From Hyphomicrobiaceae bacterium (lineage in GTDB: Bacteria; Pseudomonadota; Alphaproteobacteria; Rhizobiales; Methyloligellaceae): a DNA stretch of 64,000 nt. The notes beneath the pieces are model-generated. The model ran no database searches. It was not told the origin of the DNA and saw nothing but the letters and a program-made list of their open reading frames with translations. The position numbers were made by a program, and so were the translations under genes. This document shows positions 19,126 to 29,531 of this stretch, in pieces; within the stretch, counting starts at the first letter, position 1; every line of letters begins with the position of its first letter. The stretch covers positions 1,302,001 through 1,366,000 of the forward strand of contig JACKJS010000001.1 in NCBI GenBank assembly GCA_020637815.1. The letters run 5' to 3'.

Positions 19126-19416
19126 ATGCGTCACTGGAATGAGAAAGTTTGGATCGCGGGTCTTGCGGCTTTTGGCCTTGCCTGCGGCCCAGCGCTTGCG
19201 CTGTCCCCGCATGCAATCGACCCGGGTTCATCTTTGGTGGTGCCCGTCATGGACCAGGAAGATCTGTCCGTCGAAGAGGATTTGGTGCCCGATGAGGTTC
19301 CTGACGACATGAAGAAGTCCCAAGACCGGATGGAACCTGCCCCCGAGCCGAAGGGTGAGGATAGTGGCGACATCGAAGACGAAACCGTCAAGCACGATCT
19401 CGAGACGGGCGACTAG
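19126..19416 (+). CDS. Small exported acidic protein of unknown function
   Basis: 96 residues from the ATG preceded by GGAGG. A signal peptide ('VWIAGLAAFGLACGPALALS') is followed by a strongly acidic, low-complexity mature part ('DQEDLSVEEDLVPDEVPDD', 'KGEDSGDIEDETVKHD'). It is probably periplasmic and intrinsically disordered, perhaps binding cations. It stands alone, convergent with the TipF-like gene. No family recognised. Confidence 0.65.
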   Translation: MRHWNEKVWIAGLAAFGLACGPALALSPHAIDPGSSLVVPVMDQEDLSVEEDLVPDEVPDDMKKSQDRMEPAPEPKGEDSGDIEDETVKHDLETGD

Positions 19417-19461
19417 GCGGGACGGAACCGGTGCGCCGCATGCGCCTGCGCAAGGCGCGGT

Positions 19462-21249
19462 CTAGCCGGCGTTCGAAAGTTCCCGCGACAGCGCGGCGTT
19501 CATCGGCAATGCCTCGGCGAAGAGATGGCCTTGCGCGAGTTCGATGCCGTGGTCGAGCAGGCGCGCAACGTCGCCTTCCTTCTCGACCTTCTCGATAATC
19601 AGCTGAATGCCGACCCCGTCGAGGCGCCGCTTGAGGTCGGCCGCGTTGCGCCCCGGTCCCCCGAGGAATTGCGCGGCGCCGACTTTGGCGAACCGGAAGT
19701 TCCGGTCGCTAAGGCCGTCGAAGCCTGTCTCCAGATCGGCAACGTTGTCGATGCAAAAGCCGAACCCCAAGGCACCAAGCGTGTCGAGGCAGGCGATCTC
19801 GGACTCGTTCAACCCATGCAGCTCGGCCTGGCTGATCTCGAAGACCAGGCTGTCGCTGAGATTGTTGTTCTCTTCCATGAACTCGATCAGCTCCGGAAAA
19901 TAGTCCGGGTCGAGCAGCGAATGCATCGACATGTTGGCGAACACGCCCTTAATCGGCGTGTCGGGCCCGAGCCGCCGTAGTACCTGAACGCTGCGCACCA
20001 CCAGAACGTTGTCGATCAGCGGCATCAGCGCAGAGCGCTTGGCCACGGGCATGTAGTCCTGCGGCATCACGATCTCGCCATCGCTCTTCCGGATGCGGGT
20101 GAGCCCTTCGAAGTAGCGGACCTTGCGATCCGGCAAAGTCACAGTGGGCTGAAGATACAAATCCACCCGGCCCTGTTCGATGCCTTCACGAATGATGTCG
20201 AGCATCGCATCGTCGTCATCCTCGTCCGAGACGTCGTAGGCAAACTCGTCAAGAACCTCTTCCGGTTGGGGCTCAGGCTCCGGTTCGGGCGCGGGCTGTG
20301 CCGCGGCCAGGGCCGCCGCCAAGAGCTCCTCCTCCCGGCCCGGTTGGTGATCATGTGAAGCGGGTTCCTCCACCTCGTCCGCGAATTCGACCTCGGGCTC
20401 CGGCTCGGGTTCAGCCTCGAGCACCAGTTCTTCCAGCTCGGCCTCCGCAATGGGCTCCGGCTCTTCGGAAAGGTCCGGCTCCGTCTCTTCGATCGCCTCT
20501 TCGGCCAGTTCCGGCTCGGCTTCTTCGATTGCTTCCTCGGCGGGTTCCGGCTCGTCCTCCACAACCGGTTCCGGCTCGGTTTCTGTGACCGGCTCTAGTT
20601 CCACGACCGGCTCGGGCTCGGACGCATCCTCCGGCTCGATCTCGGCAACGGCCGCCGGTTCGGGCTCGATCACGAGCTCCGGCTCGAATATGGGTTCGGG
20701 TTCCGTCACGGCGTGCTCTTCGACGGCAGGAGCCGCCATGGCGGTCTGCGTGGGAACGGCCGCCTGACTCGCGAGACGCGTGATCAAGCCTTCGAGGGCC
20801 CCGAGATCGTTGACGATCTTCTGGCGTTGCGCGCGGCTTTCCGCCACGACTTCGGAACGCACGGTCTCGATGCGCGCATAAACCTCGTGCAGGTCGGCCC
20901 CCAGCGCACCGGCGCCGGCGCCACCGGTTCCACCGCTGGCGACCGCCTGATCGAGCCGCTCCACCTTGTCATGCAGGGCGTGCAGGCGAGACATCCCGTC
21001 CTCGACCCGATCGAGGCGCTGCAAATCCGTATCGATCACTTCGAGGGCCTGTTCGAGATCGTCGAGCCGGTCTCCGCCTCCGCCCCCGCCGCCACGGCCT
21101 GTCCGGAAAAAGGACGCCGCCATGACCAGCAGTAGCGCGATGGCGCCGATCAGCACGGGCAGCAACGGCAACCCGGCCTGCATGGTCAATCCGGCCGCGA
21201 ACGCCGCCGCCGTAACGACCATTGCAACGAGAACGATGACATCCAGCAT
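19462..21249 (-). CDS. TipF-like membrane protein with degenerate EAL domain
   Basis: 595 residues from the ATG at 21249, which follows AGGAGGG by 6 bp. Order: two membrane segments (about 3-23 and 28-47), a Gly tract, a coiled coil (about 60-160), a Glu/Pro-rich linker (about 180-335), then an EAL domain (about 345-595). The EAL signature is EGL (381-383), and the 'DDFG' pair reads 'CIDNVADLETG', so one metal aspartate is Asn; the 'EIS' Glu, 'FAKVG' Lys, 'EKVEKEG' Glu and 'AQGHLF' Gln remain. It probably binds c-di-GMP with little or no hydrolysis. The layout matches Caulobacter TipF, a c-di-GMP receptor for polar flagellum assembly. Confidence 0.82.
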   Translation of the reverse strand: MLDVIVLVAMVVTAAAFAAGLTMQAGLPLLPVLIGAIALLLVMAASFFRTGRGGGGGGGDRLDDLEQALEVIDTDLQRLDRVEDGMSRLHALHDKVERLDQAVASGGTGGAGAGALGADLHEVYARIETVRSEVVAESRAQRQKIVNDLGALEGLITRLASQAAVPTQTAMAAPAVEEHAVTEPEPIFEPELVIEPEPAAVAEIEPEDASEPEPVVELEPVTETEPEPVVEDEPEPAEEAIEEAEPELAEEAIEETEPDLSEEPEPIAEAELEELVLEAEPEPEPEVEFADEVEEPASHDHQPGREEELLAAALAAAQPAPEPEPEPQPEEVLDEFAYDVSDEDDDDAMLDIIREGIEQGRVDLYLQPTVTLPDRKVRYFEGLTRIRKSDGEIVMPQDYMPVAKRSALMPLIDNVLVVRSVQVLRRLGPDTPIKGVFANMSMHSLLDPDYFPELIEFMEENNNLSDSLVFEISQAELHGLNESEIACLDTLGALGFGFCIDNVADLETGFDGLSDRNFRFAKVGAAQFLGGPGRNAADLKRRLDGVGIQLIIEKVEKEGDVARLLDHGIELAQGHLFAEALPMNAALSRELSNAG

Positions 21250-21600
21250 TGCGAGCCCTCCTGAAGCGGCGTCCGGCCCCGTCAAGACCTGCTCGAATAG
21301 ACGGCGCGTCCATGAAGACATGGCATTGCCGTTCTCATTGGTCCTGGCTGGTCGCGCCGCCCCTCGCTCTGGAAATCATGGGCGACAGGCTATTGCAAAG
21401 CAACATCAAATTGGCCGTGTACGCGCTTCCGGCGCAATCGCCGACACTGCCGTCTCGGATCGAACGGTCGCGACGCTCGTTCCCTTTGCTTGCAAGAATA
21501 CGCGGGGCGCTACACGGCGGCGTGGCCGGACAGGTGGACAACCCGATTATGCTGATCCGGCTGCCCGCTTACGTTGTTTCTTTCACACCGTGCCGCGCGT
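21250..21600. other. Intergenic region between tipF-like gene and groES promoter
   Basis: About 350 bp without a credible gene. It must hold the minus-strand promoter of the TipF-like gene; no clear -35/-10 pair, hairpin or repeat stands out. Open frames here lack a Shine-Dalgarno and any family resemblance. Confidence 0.6.
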
Positions 21601-21601
21601 C

Positions 21602-21630
21602 TTGACGCCTGCCCAAGGCCTTCGTACAAG
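21602..21630 (+). promoter_or_regulatory. Sigma70-type promoter of groES-groEL
   Basis: TTGACG (21602-21607) and TACAAG (21625-21630) are separated by 17 bp. Transcription would begin near 21637, right at the CIRCE operator, so HrcA bound there would block initiation. Predicted by eye. Confidence 0.6.
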
Positions 21631-21638
21631 CGGGCTTG

Positions 21639-21665
21639 TTGGCACTCGGGGGAGCCGAGTGCCAA
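21639..21665 (+). promoter_or_regulatory. CIRCE operator (HrcA site) of groESL
   Basis: TTGGCACTC-N9-GAGTGCCAA: perfect 9-bp arms with the standard 9-bp spacer. The consensus is TTAGCACTC-N9-GAGTGCTAA; the A-to-G change in one arm is matched by T-to-C in the other, so symmetry is kept. HrcA repression relieved by heat shock is expected. No hrcA gene is in the window. Confidence 0.93.
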
Positions 21666-21700
21666 ACCCACAGAGTTCCAGCGAATAGGAGCACAAATCC

Positions 21701-21988
21701 ATGAAATTCCGTCCCCTGCATGACCGCGTCGTGGTCAAGCGGCTCGAGGAGGAGCAGAAGACCAAAGGCGGGATCATCATTCCGGACACCGCAGCCGAGA
21801 AGCCTCAGACCGGCAAGATCGTTTCCGTGGGCCCGGGCTTGCGCGACGACGATGGCAAGCTTCAGCCGCTCGACGTCAAGGCCGGAGACACGGTGCTATT
21901 CGGCAAATGGTCCGGCACCGAGGTCAAGATCGATGGCGACGACCTTCTCATCATGAAGGAATCCGACATCATGGGCGTGATCGGCTAA
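21701..21988 (+). CDS. groES: Co-chaperonin GroES
   Basis: 95 residues, full length. It begins '[19 protein letters not shown]', has the mobile loop '[20 protein letters not shown]' that contacts GroEL, and ends '[13 protein letters not shown]'. It caps the GroEL ring during ATP-driven folding in the cytoplasm. It starts after AGGAG and is 36 bp downstream of the CIRCE element. groEL follows after 135 bp. Confidence 0.98.
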   Translation: MKFRPLHDRVVVKRLEEEQKTKGGIIIPDTAAEKPQTGKIVSVGPGLRDDDGKLQPLDVKAGDTVLFGKWSGTEVKIDGDDLLIMKESDIMGVIG

Positions 21989-22111
21989 CAGCAGTCTCCT
22001 CATCCGGGGAGGCGCGCGGCAGGCGCGCGTCCTGCAAAGATGGGGCTCTTTCCAAAACCCACCCTTCGAGACGCGAGGCTACGCCTGCTTCTCAGGGTGT
22101 GGACGCAATGA

Positions 22112-23758
<1,647 letters not shown>

Positions 23759-23785
23759 TCCATCGTCCTTTGACAGACGTCGAAC

Positions 23786-23812
23786 GGGCCGTCCCTCGGG
23801 GCGGCCCTTTTT
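23786..23812 (+). terminator. Rho-independent terminator of groESL
   Basis: Hairpin arms GGGCCGTCCC and GGGGCGGCCC (one G-U pair) followed directly by TTTTT, starting 27 bp after the groEL stop. Confidence 0.9.
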
Positions 23813-23842
23813 CGTGGCGGGAGACCTCCACCGGCCATCGCG

Positions 23843-24565
23843 TCAGGGCGTCGCTGCGCATCCGCTGCCCGCGTCGAGCCCACCTTGTTCGTCCCACTCG
23901 TTCGCGGGCACATTGGGGAAGGACTTGCCGAAGTCCTGCTTCATCATCTCGAATTTAAGCGGCACGTTCGAGCCGTCCGGGAAATCCACGATCCAAAAAT
24001 AGTCGTGATTGTCCTTCGGCCATTCGCGTGGGACGCCCGGCACGATGTCGAGATGGAAGAGCTGGCGCAGGGTCACCGCCGACTCCCGCTCGTATTTGGC
24101 CTCGAAGTCCGGGTCGGCGATGTGCCGGCGGTCCCAAACCATGACGACTGTCTTTCCCCGCAAGGCGGGGTTATTGAGGATATTGCCGGCAGCTTCGCGC
24201 GTGCGCTCGTGCAGCGCCTCTTCGGTCTTCTTCGCGTCGTCCTGCGGCATGACCGAATAGTGGATGATCGGCTTGCGCCAGCTCAGCGACGCCGGCGTCG
24301 CGGTCGCCACAGTGAGCGGCGTGATGGCGAAGAAGAAGGCGGGCGGCTCGTCTTCCTTGAAGAGCGACTTCGCCGCCTTGTCGCCGAGATAGTTGTAGCG
24401 CAAAGCTTCCGCCCGCTGCTGGCCGATCTCGCAGAGCCGCCATGCGTCCGCTGCCTCCGAATTCGTGAGAATCACGATGCGCGCCGGCGCCGCCGTGGCC
24501 GCGACCGGCAGCGCAGTCAACACGACGCTCGCAATTGTGGCGCGGAGAATCATGGCGCGAAACAT
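23843..24565 (-). CDS. Exported protein of unknown function (histidine-phosphatase-like?)
   Basis: 240 residues with a signal peptide ('ATIASVVLTALPVAATAAP') and a good Shine-Dalgarno (GAGGGG). The mature part starts 'ARIVILTNSEAADAWRLCEIGQQRAEAL', and later contains 'TVVMVWDRRHIADPDF'. The spacing of an N-terminal 'RIVILTNSEA' and a later 'VWDRRHI' is loosely like the histidine-phosphatase fold, but the RHG motif is absent, so phosphatase activity is doubtful. It is convergent with groEL and upstream of nothing obvious; hisG starts a separate operon. Probably periplasmic. Confidence 0.75.
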   Translation of the reverse strand: MFRAMILRATIASVVLTALPVAATAAPARIVILTNSEAADAWRLCEIGQQRAEALRYNYLGDKAAKSLFKEDEPPAFFFAITPLTVATATPASLSWRKPIIHYSVMPQDDAKKTEEALHERTREAAGNILNNPALRGKTVVMVWDRRHIADPDFEAKYERESAVTLRQLFHLDIVPGVPREWPKDNHDYFWIVDFPDGSNVPLKFEMMKQDFGKSFPNVPANEWDEQGGLDAGSGCAATP

Positions 24566-24649
24566 GGGCCGTCCCCTCTCTCAATTCGAAACCGGGGCGA
24601 GCCTAGCCGCGGCAGACCGCCGCCGGAAGGGAGGCCAACGAAAACGTGA

Positions 24650-25351
24650 TCAGCCCGCGAGCGCGCGCGCGATGATGTCTCTCAGCTCGGCCGCGCGCGG
24701 GTGCCAGCCGGCGCGTTTGGCCGCGATCAGATGCGCCTCGGATTTCAGGATCAGCCCGTCCTCCAGCACTTTGAGGTGGTTCGCCTTCAGCGTCGTGCCC
24801 GTGCTGGTGATGTCCACGATCAGCTCAGACGTGCCGGTGGCGGGCGTCGCCTCGGTGGCGCCGACGCTTTCGACAATGCGGTATCCGGTGACGCCCTTCT
24901 TCGCGAAGAACCGCCGCGTCAGATTCATATATTTGGTGGCGACGCGAAGACCCCGGCCATGATTGCGCGCGAACTGTTCCGCGACGTCTTCGAGATCGGC
25001 CATGCGCGACACGTCTAGCCAGCATTCGGGCACGGCGACGATCACATCCGCATGGCCGAAATCGAGCGGCGCGACAAACTCGACCGTGCTGTCCACATCG
25101 GACAAGGCCTCGCGCACGAGGTCTTCGCCCGTGATGCCGAGATGCACGCGCCCCGCTCGCAATTGATGCACGATCTCCGCCGCCGAGGTGTATTCCACCG
25201 CCACATCGGGCAGCCCGTCGAGCTGGCCGCGATAGCCGCGCTCGTGGCCTTTCACGCGCAACGTATAACCGGCCGCTTCGAACAGCGCGGCGGCCTTCTC
25301 CTTCAGACGGCCCTTCGACGGCACGGCGATGACGAGGGAGGGCGCGGTCAT
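24650..25351 (-). CDS. hisG: ATP phosphoribosyltransferase, short form
   Basis: 233 residues, the short HisG type lacking the C-terminal regulatory ACT-like domain. Key motifs are 'VIAVPSKGRLKEKA', 'VHLGITGEDLVREAL' and 'ELIVDITSTGTTLKANHLK', the PRPP-binding loop. It catalyses the first step of histidine synthesis. The short form needs HisZ for activity and histidine feedback, and hisZ lies immediately upstream with a 4-bp overlap (ATGA). Confidence 0.96.
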   Translation of the reverse strand: MTAPSLVIAVPSKGRLKEKAAALFEAAGYTLRVKGHERGYRGQLDGLPDVAVEYTSAAEIVHQLRAGRVHLGITGEDLVREALSDVDSTVEFVAPLDFGHADVIVAVPECWLDVSRMADLEDVAEQFARNHGRGLRVATKYMNLTRRFFAKKGVTGYRIVESVGATEATPATGTSELIVDITSTGTTLKANHLKVLEDGLILKSEAHLIAAKRAGWHPRAAELRDIIARALAG

Positions 25352-26526
25352 GACGGCGTCCCTCCGACAGCGGCGAGCAGGCGCTCGGTGTGAATGGCCG
25401 AACCCACGGCGGGCACGGGACGCGGCGCGCCGAGCGCTGTCAGGAGATTGTCGTAGCGGCCGCCGCCCGCGACCGGCTCGGTCTCGTCCATCCCGGGCGC
25501 TTCGATCTGGAACACGAGGCCCGAATAATATTCGAGCTTGCGGCCGAACTCGGTGGATAGGATCGCGCCGGACAGATCGACACCAGCTTCTTCGAGGAGA
25601 TCGAAGCGGCGCGCGACCGTCGCAAGCGCGCCGTCGATGTCGAGACCGGCGCCGCGCGCGATCAGGCCGATCTTGTCCACCGCCGCGCGTGGAGCAGCTT
25701 CGACCGCGAGATAATACTCGATGATCGTTGCCACCTCTTTCGGCAGAGCGTCCGCGTACAAATCCGCCGCCTGATCGAGCAAACGCGCCGCGATCTCGCG
25801 CAACGTCCGATTGCCCACGATCGGAATGCCGTTCGCATCGAGATAGGCGGAAACGATGTCCTCTGCCTCCTCCTGGCTCTTGCCCGCGATCGTCTCGCCA
25901 AGCTTGGCGACAACGTCGTTGGGCTCCGTGCGCTCCGCCTTCGCCAACTTGTCGAGAAGAGCGTGGAAGCTCGGCGGGCGCCAGAAATAATGGCGGAGCT
26001 TGAGCCGCCAGCGTTCCGGCACGTCCAGCGCATCGACGAGCGCATAGAACAGCGCGATGTCGCCGAAGCGGAGACGATAATCGCGGAGGCCCGCGCTACG
26101 CACGGCCTCGACCGCGAGCAGCAGCACTTCGGTGTCGGCGGCGGCCTTGTCGGCCGCGCCAAAGCACTCGACCCCCGCCTGGCGGAACTCGCGCGGGTGC
26201 GTCGCGCTGGGGCCCAGCGGTTGAAAGCGGAAGGCCGGACCGTTGTAGCAATAGCGGGCTTCCGTCCCGGCTTGCGGGTGACGCTCGAGATAGAGCCGCG
26301 ACACCGGCACCGTCAGATCGGGCCGGAGGCACAGCTCCTCGCCCGCGAGATCGGTGAAGACGTAAGACCGGCCGCGCACCTGTTCGCCGATTTGATCGAG
26401 AAATACGCCGGCCGGTTGCAGAATCGCGGGCGCGACGAATTCGTAGCCCGCGCGCCCGAACAGAGCCACCAGCTCCCGGGCCTGGCCTTCGAGGGCTTCG
26501 AATGCTTTGGCCGATTCCGCGGTCAT
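25348..26526 (-). CDS. hisZ: ATP phosphoribosyltransferase regulatory subunit
   Basis: 392 residues from MTAESAKAFE. It is a HisRS-like class II fold ('LRPDLTVPVSRLYLERHP', 'YNGPAFRFQPLG', 'REFRQAGVECFG', 'VAGGGRYDNLLTALG') lacking the anticodon-binding domain and the aminoacylation-specific motifs. It forms the hetero-octameric HisG-HisZ complex and senses histidine. It starts 4 bp after hisS and overlaps hisG by 4 bp, so hisS-hisZ-hisG is a tight operon. Confidence 0.95.
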   Translation of the reverse strand: MTAESAKAFEALEGQARELVALFGRAGYEFVAPAILQPAGVFLDQIGEQVRGRSYVFTDLAGEELCLRPDLTVPVSRLYLERHPQAGTEARYCYNGPAFRFQPLGPSATHPREFRQAGVECFGAADKAAADTEVLLLAVEAVRSAGLRDYRLRFGDIALFYALVDALDVPERWRLKLRHYFWRPPSFHALLDKLAKAERTEPNDVVAKLGETIAGKSQEEAEDIVSAYLDANGIPIVGNRTLREIAARLLDQAADLYADALPKEVATIIEYYLAVEAAPRAAVDKIGLIARGAGLDIDGALATVARRFDLLEEAGVDLSGAILSTEFGRKLEYYSGLVFQIEAPGMDETEPVAGGGRYDNLLTALGAPRPVPAVGSAIHTERLLAAVGGTPS

Positions 26527-26530
26527 GGCC

Positions 26531-28066
26531 TCAGGCCTCGTACCGGCCGAGGACTTTGCGCACGCCCGCGACGAGATCGGCCTCAGGCACGGGGAACTGC
26601 GCATCCGCCTGCTTCTTCAGATATTCCTCGCGATCCTCGATTTTTGTGAGGGTCGCGCCAAGCACGAGGTCCTTGATCTGAACTTCGCCGCGCGCCTTCT
26701 CGTCGCCGCCCTGAATAATGACGCAAGGGCTGCCGCGCTTGTCGGCATATTTCATCTGCGCCTTCATGCCGGACGAGCCGAGATAGAGCTCGGCGCGGAT
26801 GTCGGCCGCGCGCAAGGTCTGCACCATCCGCTGATAATCGGCGAGCCGGTCCTTGTCGAAAACGAGAACGACCACGGGGCCTTGTGCGCTGTCGCCCCTG
26901 TATTTACCGAGAAGCTGCAAGCCGAACAGAAGTCGCGACACGCCGACCGAGATGCCGGTTGCGGGAACCTGCTCGCCGGTGAAGCGCGCCACGAGGCCGT
27001 CATAGCGCCCGCCGCTCATCACCGAGCCGAGGCGGAGGGTCTGACCGCGACTGTCCTTGATGGTCGGGGTGAGCTCTGTCTCGAACACGGGCCCCGTGTA
27101 GTACTCGAGGCCGCGGACGATGGAGGCATCGAACCTGATCCTGTCGGAGCCGTAGCCAGATGCTGAGACGAGCTCGAACAACTCCTCCAAATCTTCAATA
27201 GCTTCCTCGGCTGACGGCGACGACCCCAGAGCAGCCGACAGGCCCACTAGCGTGTTCACGTTGGAGTACGACCCGTCGTTCTCAAAGCGTTCCAGATCGC
27301 GCCCAAACAGGAAGTCGCAAATGAATTGGATCTTGTCTTCGGGTAAACCTGCGCCTTTGGTGAAGTCACCGCTATCGTCTTTGCGACCCTTGCCTAACAG
27401 CGCCCGCACCCCGTCTTCTCCGAGTCGATCATACTTGTCGATCGCACGCAGGACGGTGAGACGAGTCTTGGTGTCGTCGGCTGGGAGCCCAGCGCCTTCC
27501 AACAAGCCGTCCAGAATCTTGCGGCTGTTGACCTTCACCACATAGTCGCCGCGCGGGACGCCAAGCGCCTCCATCGTATCGGCTGCGAGCATGCAGAGTT
27601 CCGCATCGGCCGCGATGGACGCAGCGCCGACCGTGTCGGCATCGAACTGGGTGAACTGGCGGAAGCGGCCGGGGCCCGGCTTCTCGTTGCGCCAGACGGG
27701 GCCCGTCTGATAGCGGCGGAAGGGTTTCGGCAGGGTTTGGTAGTTCTCGGCGACATAGCGGGCGAGCGGCGCGGTCAGATCGTAGCGCAGCGACAGCCAT
27801 TGCTCGTCCTCGTCCTGGAAGGAGAACACGCCCTCATTGGGCCGGTCTTGATCGGGCAGGAACTTGCCGAGCGCGTCCGTGTACTCGATGGCGGGCGTCG
27901 CCAGCGGCTCGAAGCCGTAGCGCTCGAACACCGTCTTGATGGTCGCCAGCATGGCTTCGGTCGCGCGAATCTCTTGCGCCGAAGAATCCTGCAAGCCTTT
28001 GGGCAGGCGCGCTTCTGGGCGAGAGTTATCGGGCCCTTGGGCGGGCTTATCGTCGGTCTTGGTCAT
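26531..28066 (-). CDS. hisS: Histidyl-tRNA synthetase, alphaproteobacterial type
   Basis: 511 residues from [10 protein letters not shown]. Class II synthetase motifs: '[18 protein letters not shown]' (HisA-like), '[20 protein letters not shown]' (motif 2), '[12 protein letters not shown]' (HisB) and '[10 protein letters not shown]...GISVGVSRL' (motif 3), then an anticodon-binding domain. It is longer than the E. coli enzyme and has an eukaryote/archaea-like insertion, as in the divergent alphaproteobacterial HisRS that charges tRNA-His lacking G-1. The matching tRNA-His is in this window at 52 kb. Confidence 0.95.
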   Translation of the reverse strand: MTKTDDKPAQGPDNSRPEARLPKGLQDSSAQEIRATEAMLATIKTVFERYGFEPLATPAIEYTDALGKFLPDQDRPNEGVFSFQDEDEQWLSLRYDLTAPLARYVAENYQTLPKPFRRYQTGPVWRNEKPGPGRFRQFTQFDADTVGAASIAADAELCMLAADTMEALGVPRGDYVVKVNSRKILDGLLEGAGLPADDTKTRLTVLRAIDKYDRLGEDGVRALLGKGRKDDSGDFTKGAGLPEDKIQFICDFLFGRDLERFENDGSYSNVNTLVGLSAALGSSPSAEEAIEDLEELFELVSASGYGSDRIRFDASIVRGLEYYTGPVFETELTPTIKDSRGQTLRLGSVMSGGRYDGLVARFTGEQVPATGISVGVSRLLFGLQLLGKYRGDSAQGPVVVLVFDKDRLADYQRMVQTLRAADIRAELYLGSSGMKAQMKYADKRGSPCVIIQGGDEKARGEVQIKDLVLGATLTKIEDREEYLKKQADAQFPVPEADLVAGVRKVLGRYEA

Positions 28067-28147
28067 GCGGGATGCGGGCGAATGTGAAAAAATGCTCAAG
28101 CCGCCGCGTTCTAGCCCATCGCTCCCCGCCCAGCAAGCAACGGGGCC

Positions 28148-29524
28148 TTAGTCCACAAGCGCCTTTTCCTTGGCGGAGGCCTTGGCCATCTCCACCAGCG
28201 CCTCGATCGGGTGCGCCCGGCCGCGCATCTTGGACAAGGCAGGCGGGCACGGGCCGCCCGTGGCCCAGTCCAGAAGCTCCACCGTATGGACGATGGGAAT
28301 GTCCGTGCCGCTCTTGATCTGGGTGATGCAGCCGATATTGCCCGTAGCGATCACGTCGGGCTTGACCGATTCGATGTTCTTGACCTTGCGGTCGCGCAAT
28401 TGCCCCGACAGTTCCGGCTCGACGATGTTGTAGGTGCCCGCCGAACCGCAGCACAAATGCCCTTCGGGAATCTCGACCAGCGTGTAACCGGCCTGCTCCA
28501 AGAGCTGTCGCGGCAGCTGATCGAGCTTTTGCCCATGGCCGAGCGAACAGGCCGAGTGGTAGGCGACCTTGAGGCCAGTCCACATCACGGGCGGATTGAG
28601 TTCGATCTCGTTGAGGAACTCAGTGGCGTCGCGGGTCAGGCCCGCCACATACTCAGCCCGTTCCGCGTAGCCATGGTCTCGCGAGAGGAGATTGCCGTAG
28701 TCCTTCAGCATGGTCCCACAGCCGCTGGCCGTCGGGATCACCGCATCCAGAAGCCGCTCGCGCATCACGCCGGTCAGCGCGTCGATATTGCGCCGAGCGT
28801 GGCCGCGCGCTTCCTCCTCACGTCCGAGATGGTGAGACAGCGCGCCGCAGCAGCCTTCGTCCTTGACCACCATCACATCCACACCGTGACGGCGAAGCAG
28901 ACGAATCGCGGCCTTGTTGATCTGAGGCGCCAGGACCTCCTGAACGCAGCCCAGCATGATCGCCACGCGCTTGGGCTGCGGCGCCCTGGGATTGTAGGCG
29001 GATTTGGGCCGCAAGATTTTCAGCTTCAGCGCGTCTTTGGGAACGAGCTCAAGCGCCGCCGCGATCCGCTTCATGCCCAGCTTACCGATCAGGTTGCGGA
29101 ACGGCCGTGCAAACCAGCCGAGCATCAGCATGGCCTTGAACCGGCTGGGATAGGGCAGCACCCGGCTCAGGAACATCCGCATCGTGTTCTTGTTCGGGCT
29201 GCGGTGACCGCGCTGCTCGATGCGCACGCGGGCGAGATCGACCAGATGCATATAGTCGACGCCGCTCGGACAGGCCGTCATGCAGCCGAGGCAGGTCAAA
29301 CAGCGGTCGATGTGATGCACCGTGGACGCCGGCACGTCGCGAGTCTCGAACATCTGCTTCATGAGATAGATGCGCCCGCGCGGACTGTCCCGCTCATCCC
29401 CTGTCAGCACATAGGTGGGACAGGTGGCCGTGCACAACCCGCAATGAACGCAGCGGCGCAAGATCTCGTCGGCACGCGCGATCGTCGGGTCCCCGAGCTG
29501 TAGAGCGTTGAAATTGGTTTCCAT
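28148..29524 (-). CDS. glcF: Glycolate oxidase iron-sulfur subunit
   Basis: 458 residues from METNFNALQL. Two [4Fe-4S] clusters: 'CVHCGLCTATCP' (Cys25-Cys35) and 'CLTCLGCMTACP' (Cys75-Cys85). Two CCG domains follow ('DEGCCGALSHHLG' and 'GHLCCGSAGTYN'). It passes electrons from the GlcD/GlcE flavin to the quinone pool during oxidation of glycolate to glyoxylate at the inner membrane. It is the third gene of glcD-glcE-glcF, 7 bp after glcE. Confidence 0.96.
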   Translation of the reverse strand: METNFNALQLGDPTIARADEILRRCVHCGLCTATCPTYVLTGDERDSPRGRIYLMKQMFETRDVPASTVHHIDRCLTCLGCMTACPSGVDYMHLVDLARVRIEQRGHRSPNKNTMRMFLSRVLPYPSRFKAMLMLGWFARPFRNLIGKLGMKRIAAALELVPKDALKLKILRPKSAYNPRAPQPKRVAIMLGCVQEVLAPQINKAAIRLLRRHGVDVMVVKDEGCCGALSHHLGREEEARGHARRNIDALTGVMRERLLDAVIPTASGCGTMLKDYGNLLSRDHGYAERAEYVAGLTRDATEFLNEIELNPPVMWTGLKVAYHSACSLGHGQKLDQLPRQLLEQAGYTLVEIPEGHLCCGSAGTYNIVEPELSGQLRDRKVKNIESVKPDVIATGNIGCITQIKSGTDIPIVHTVELLDWATGGPCPPALSKMRGRAHPIEALVEMAKASAKEKALVD

Positions 29525-29531
29525 GTTGCGC

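Noticed and set aside
20450..20767. Ser/Gly-rich plus-strand frame opposite the Glu/Pro linker of the TipF-like gene
   Set aside because: It is the complement of GAG/CCG-type repeat codons and has no start signal or family.
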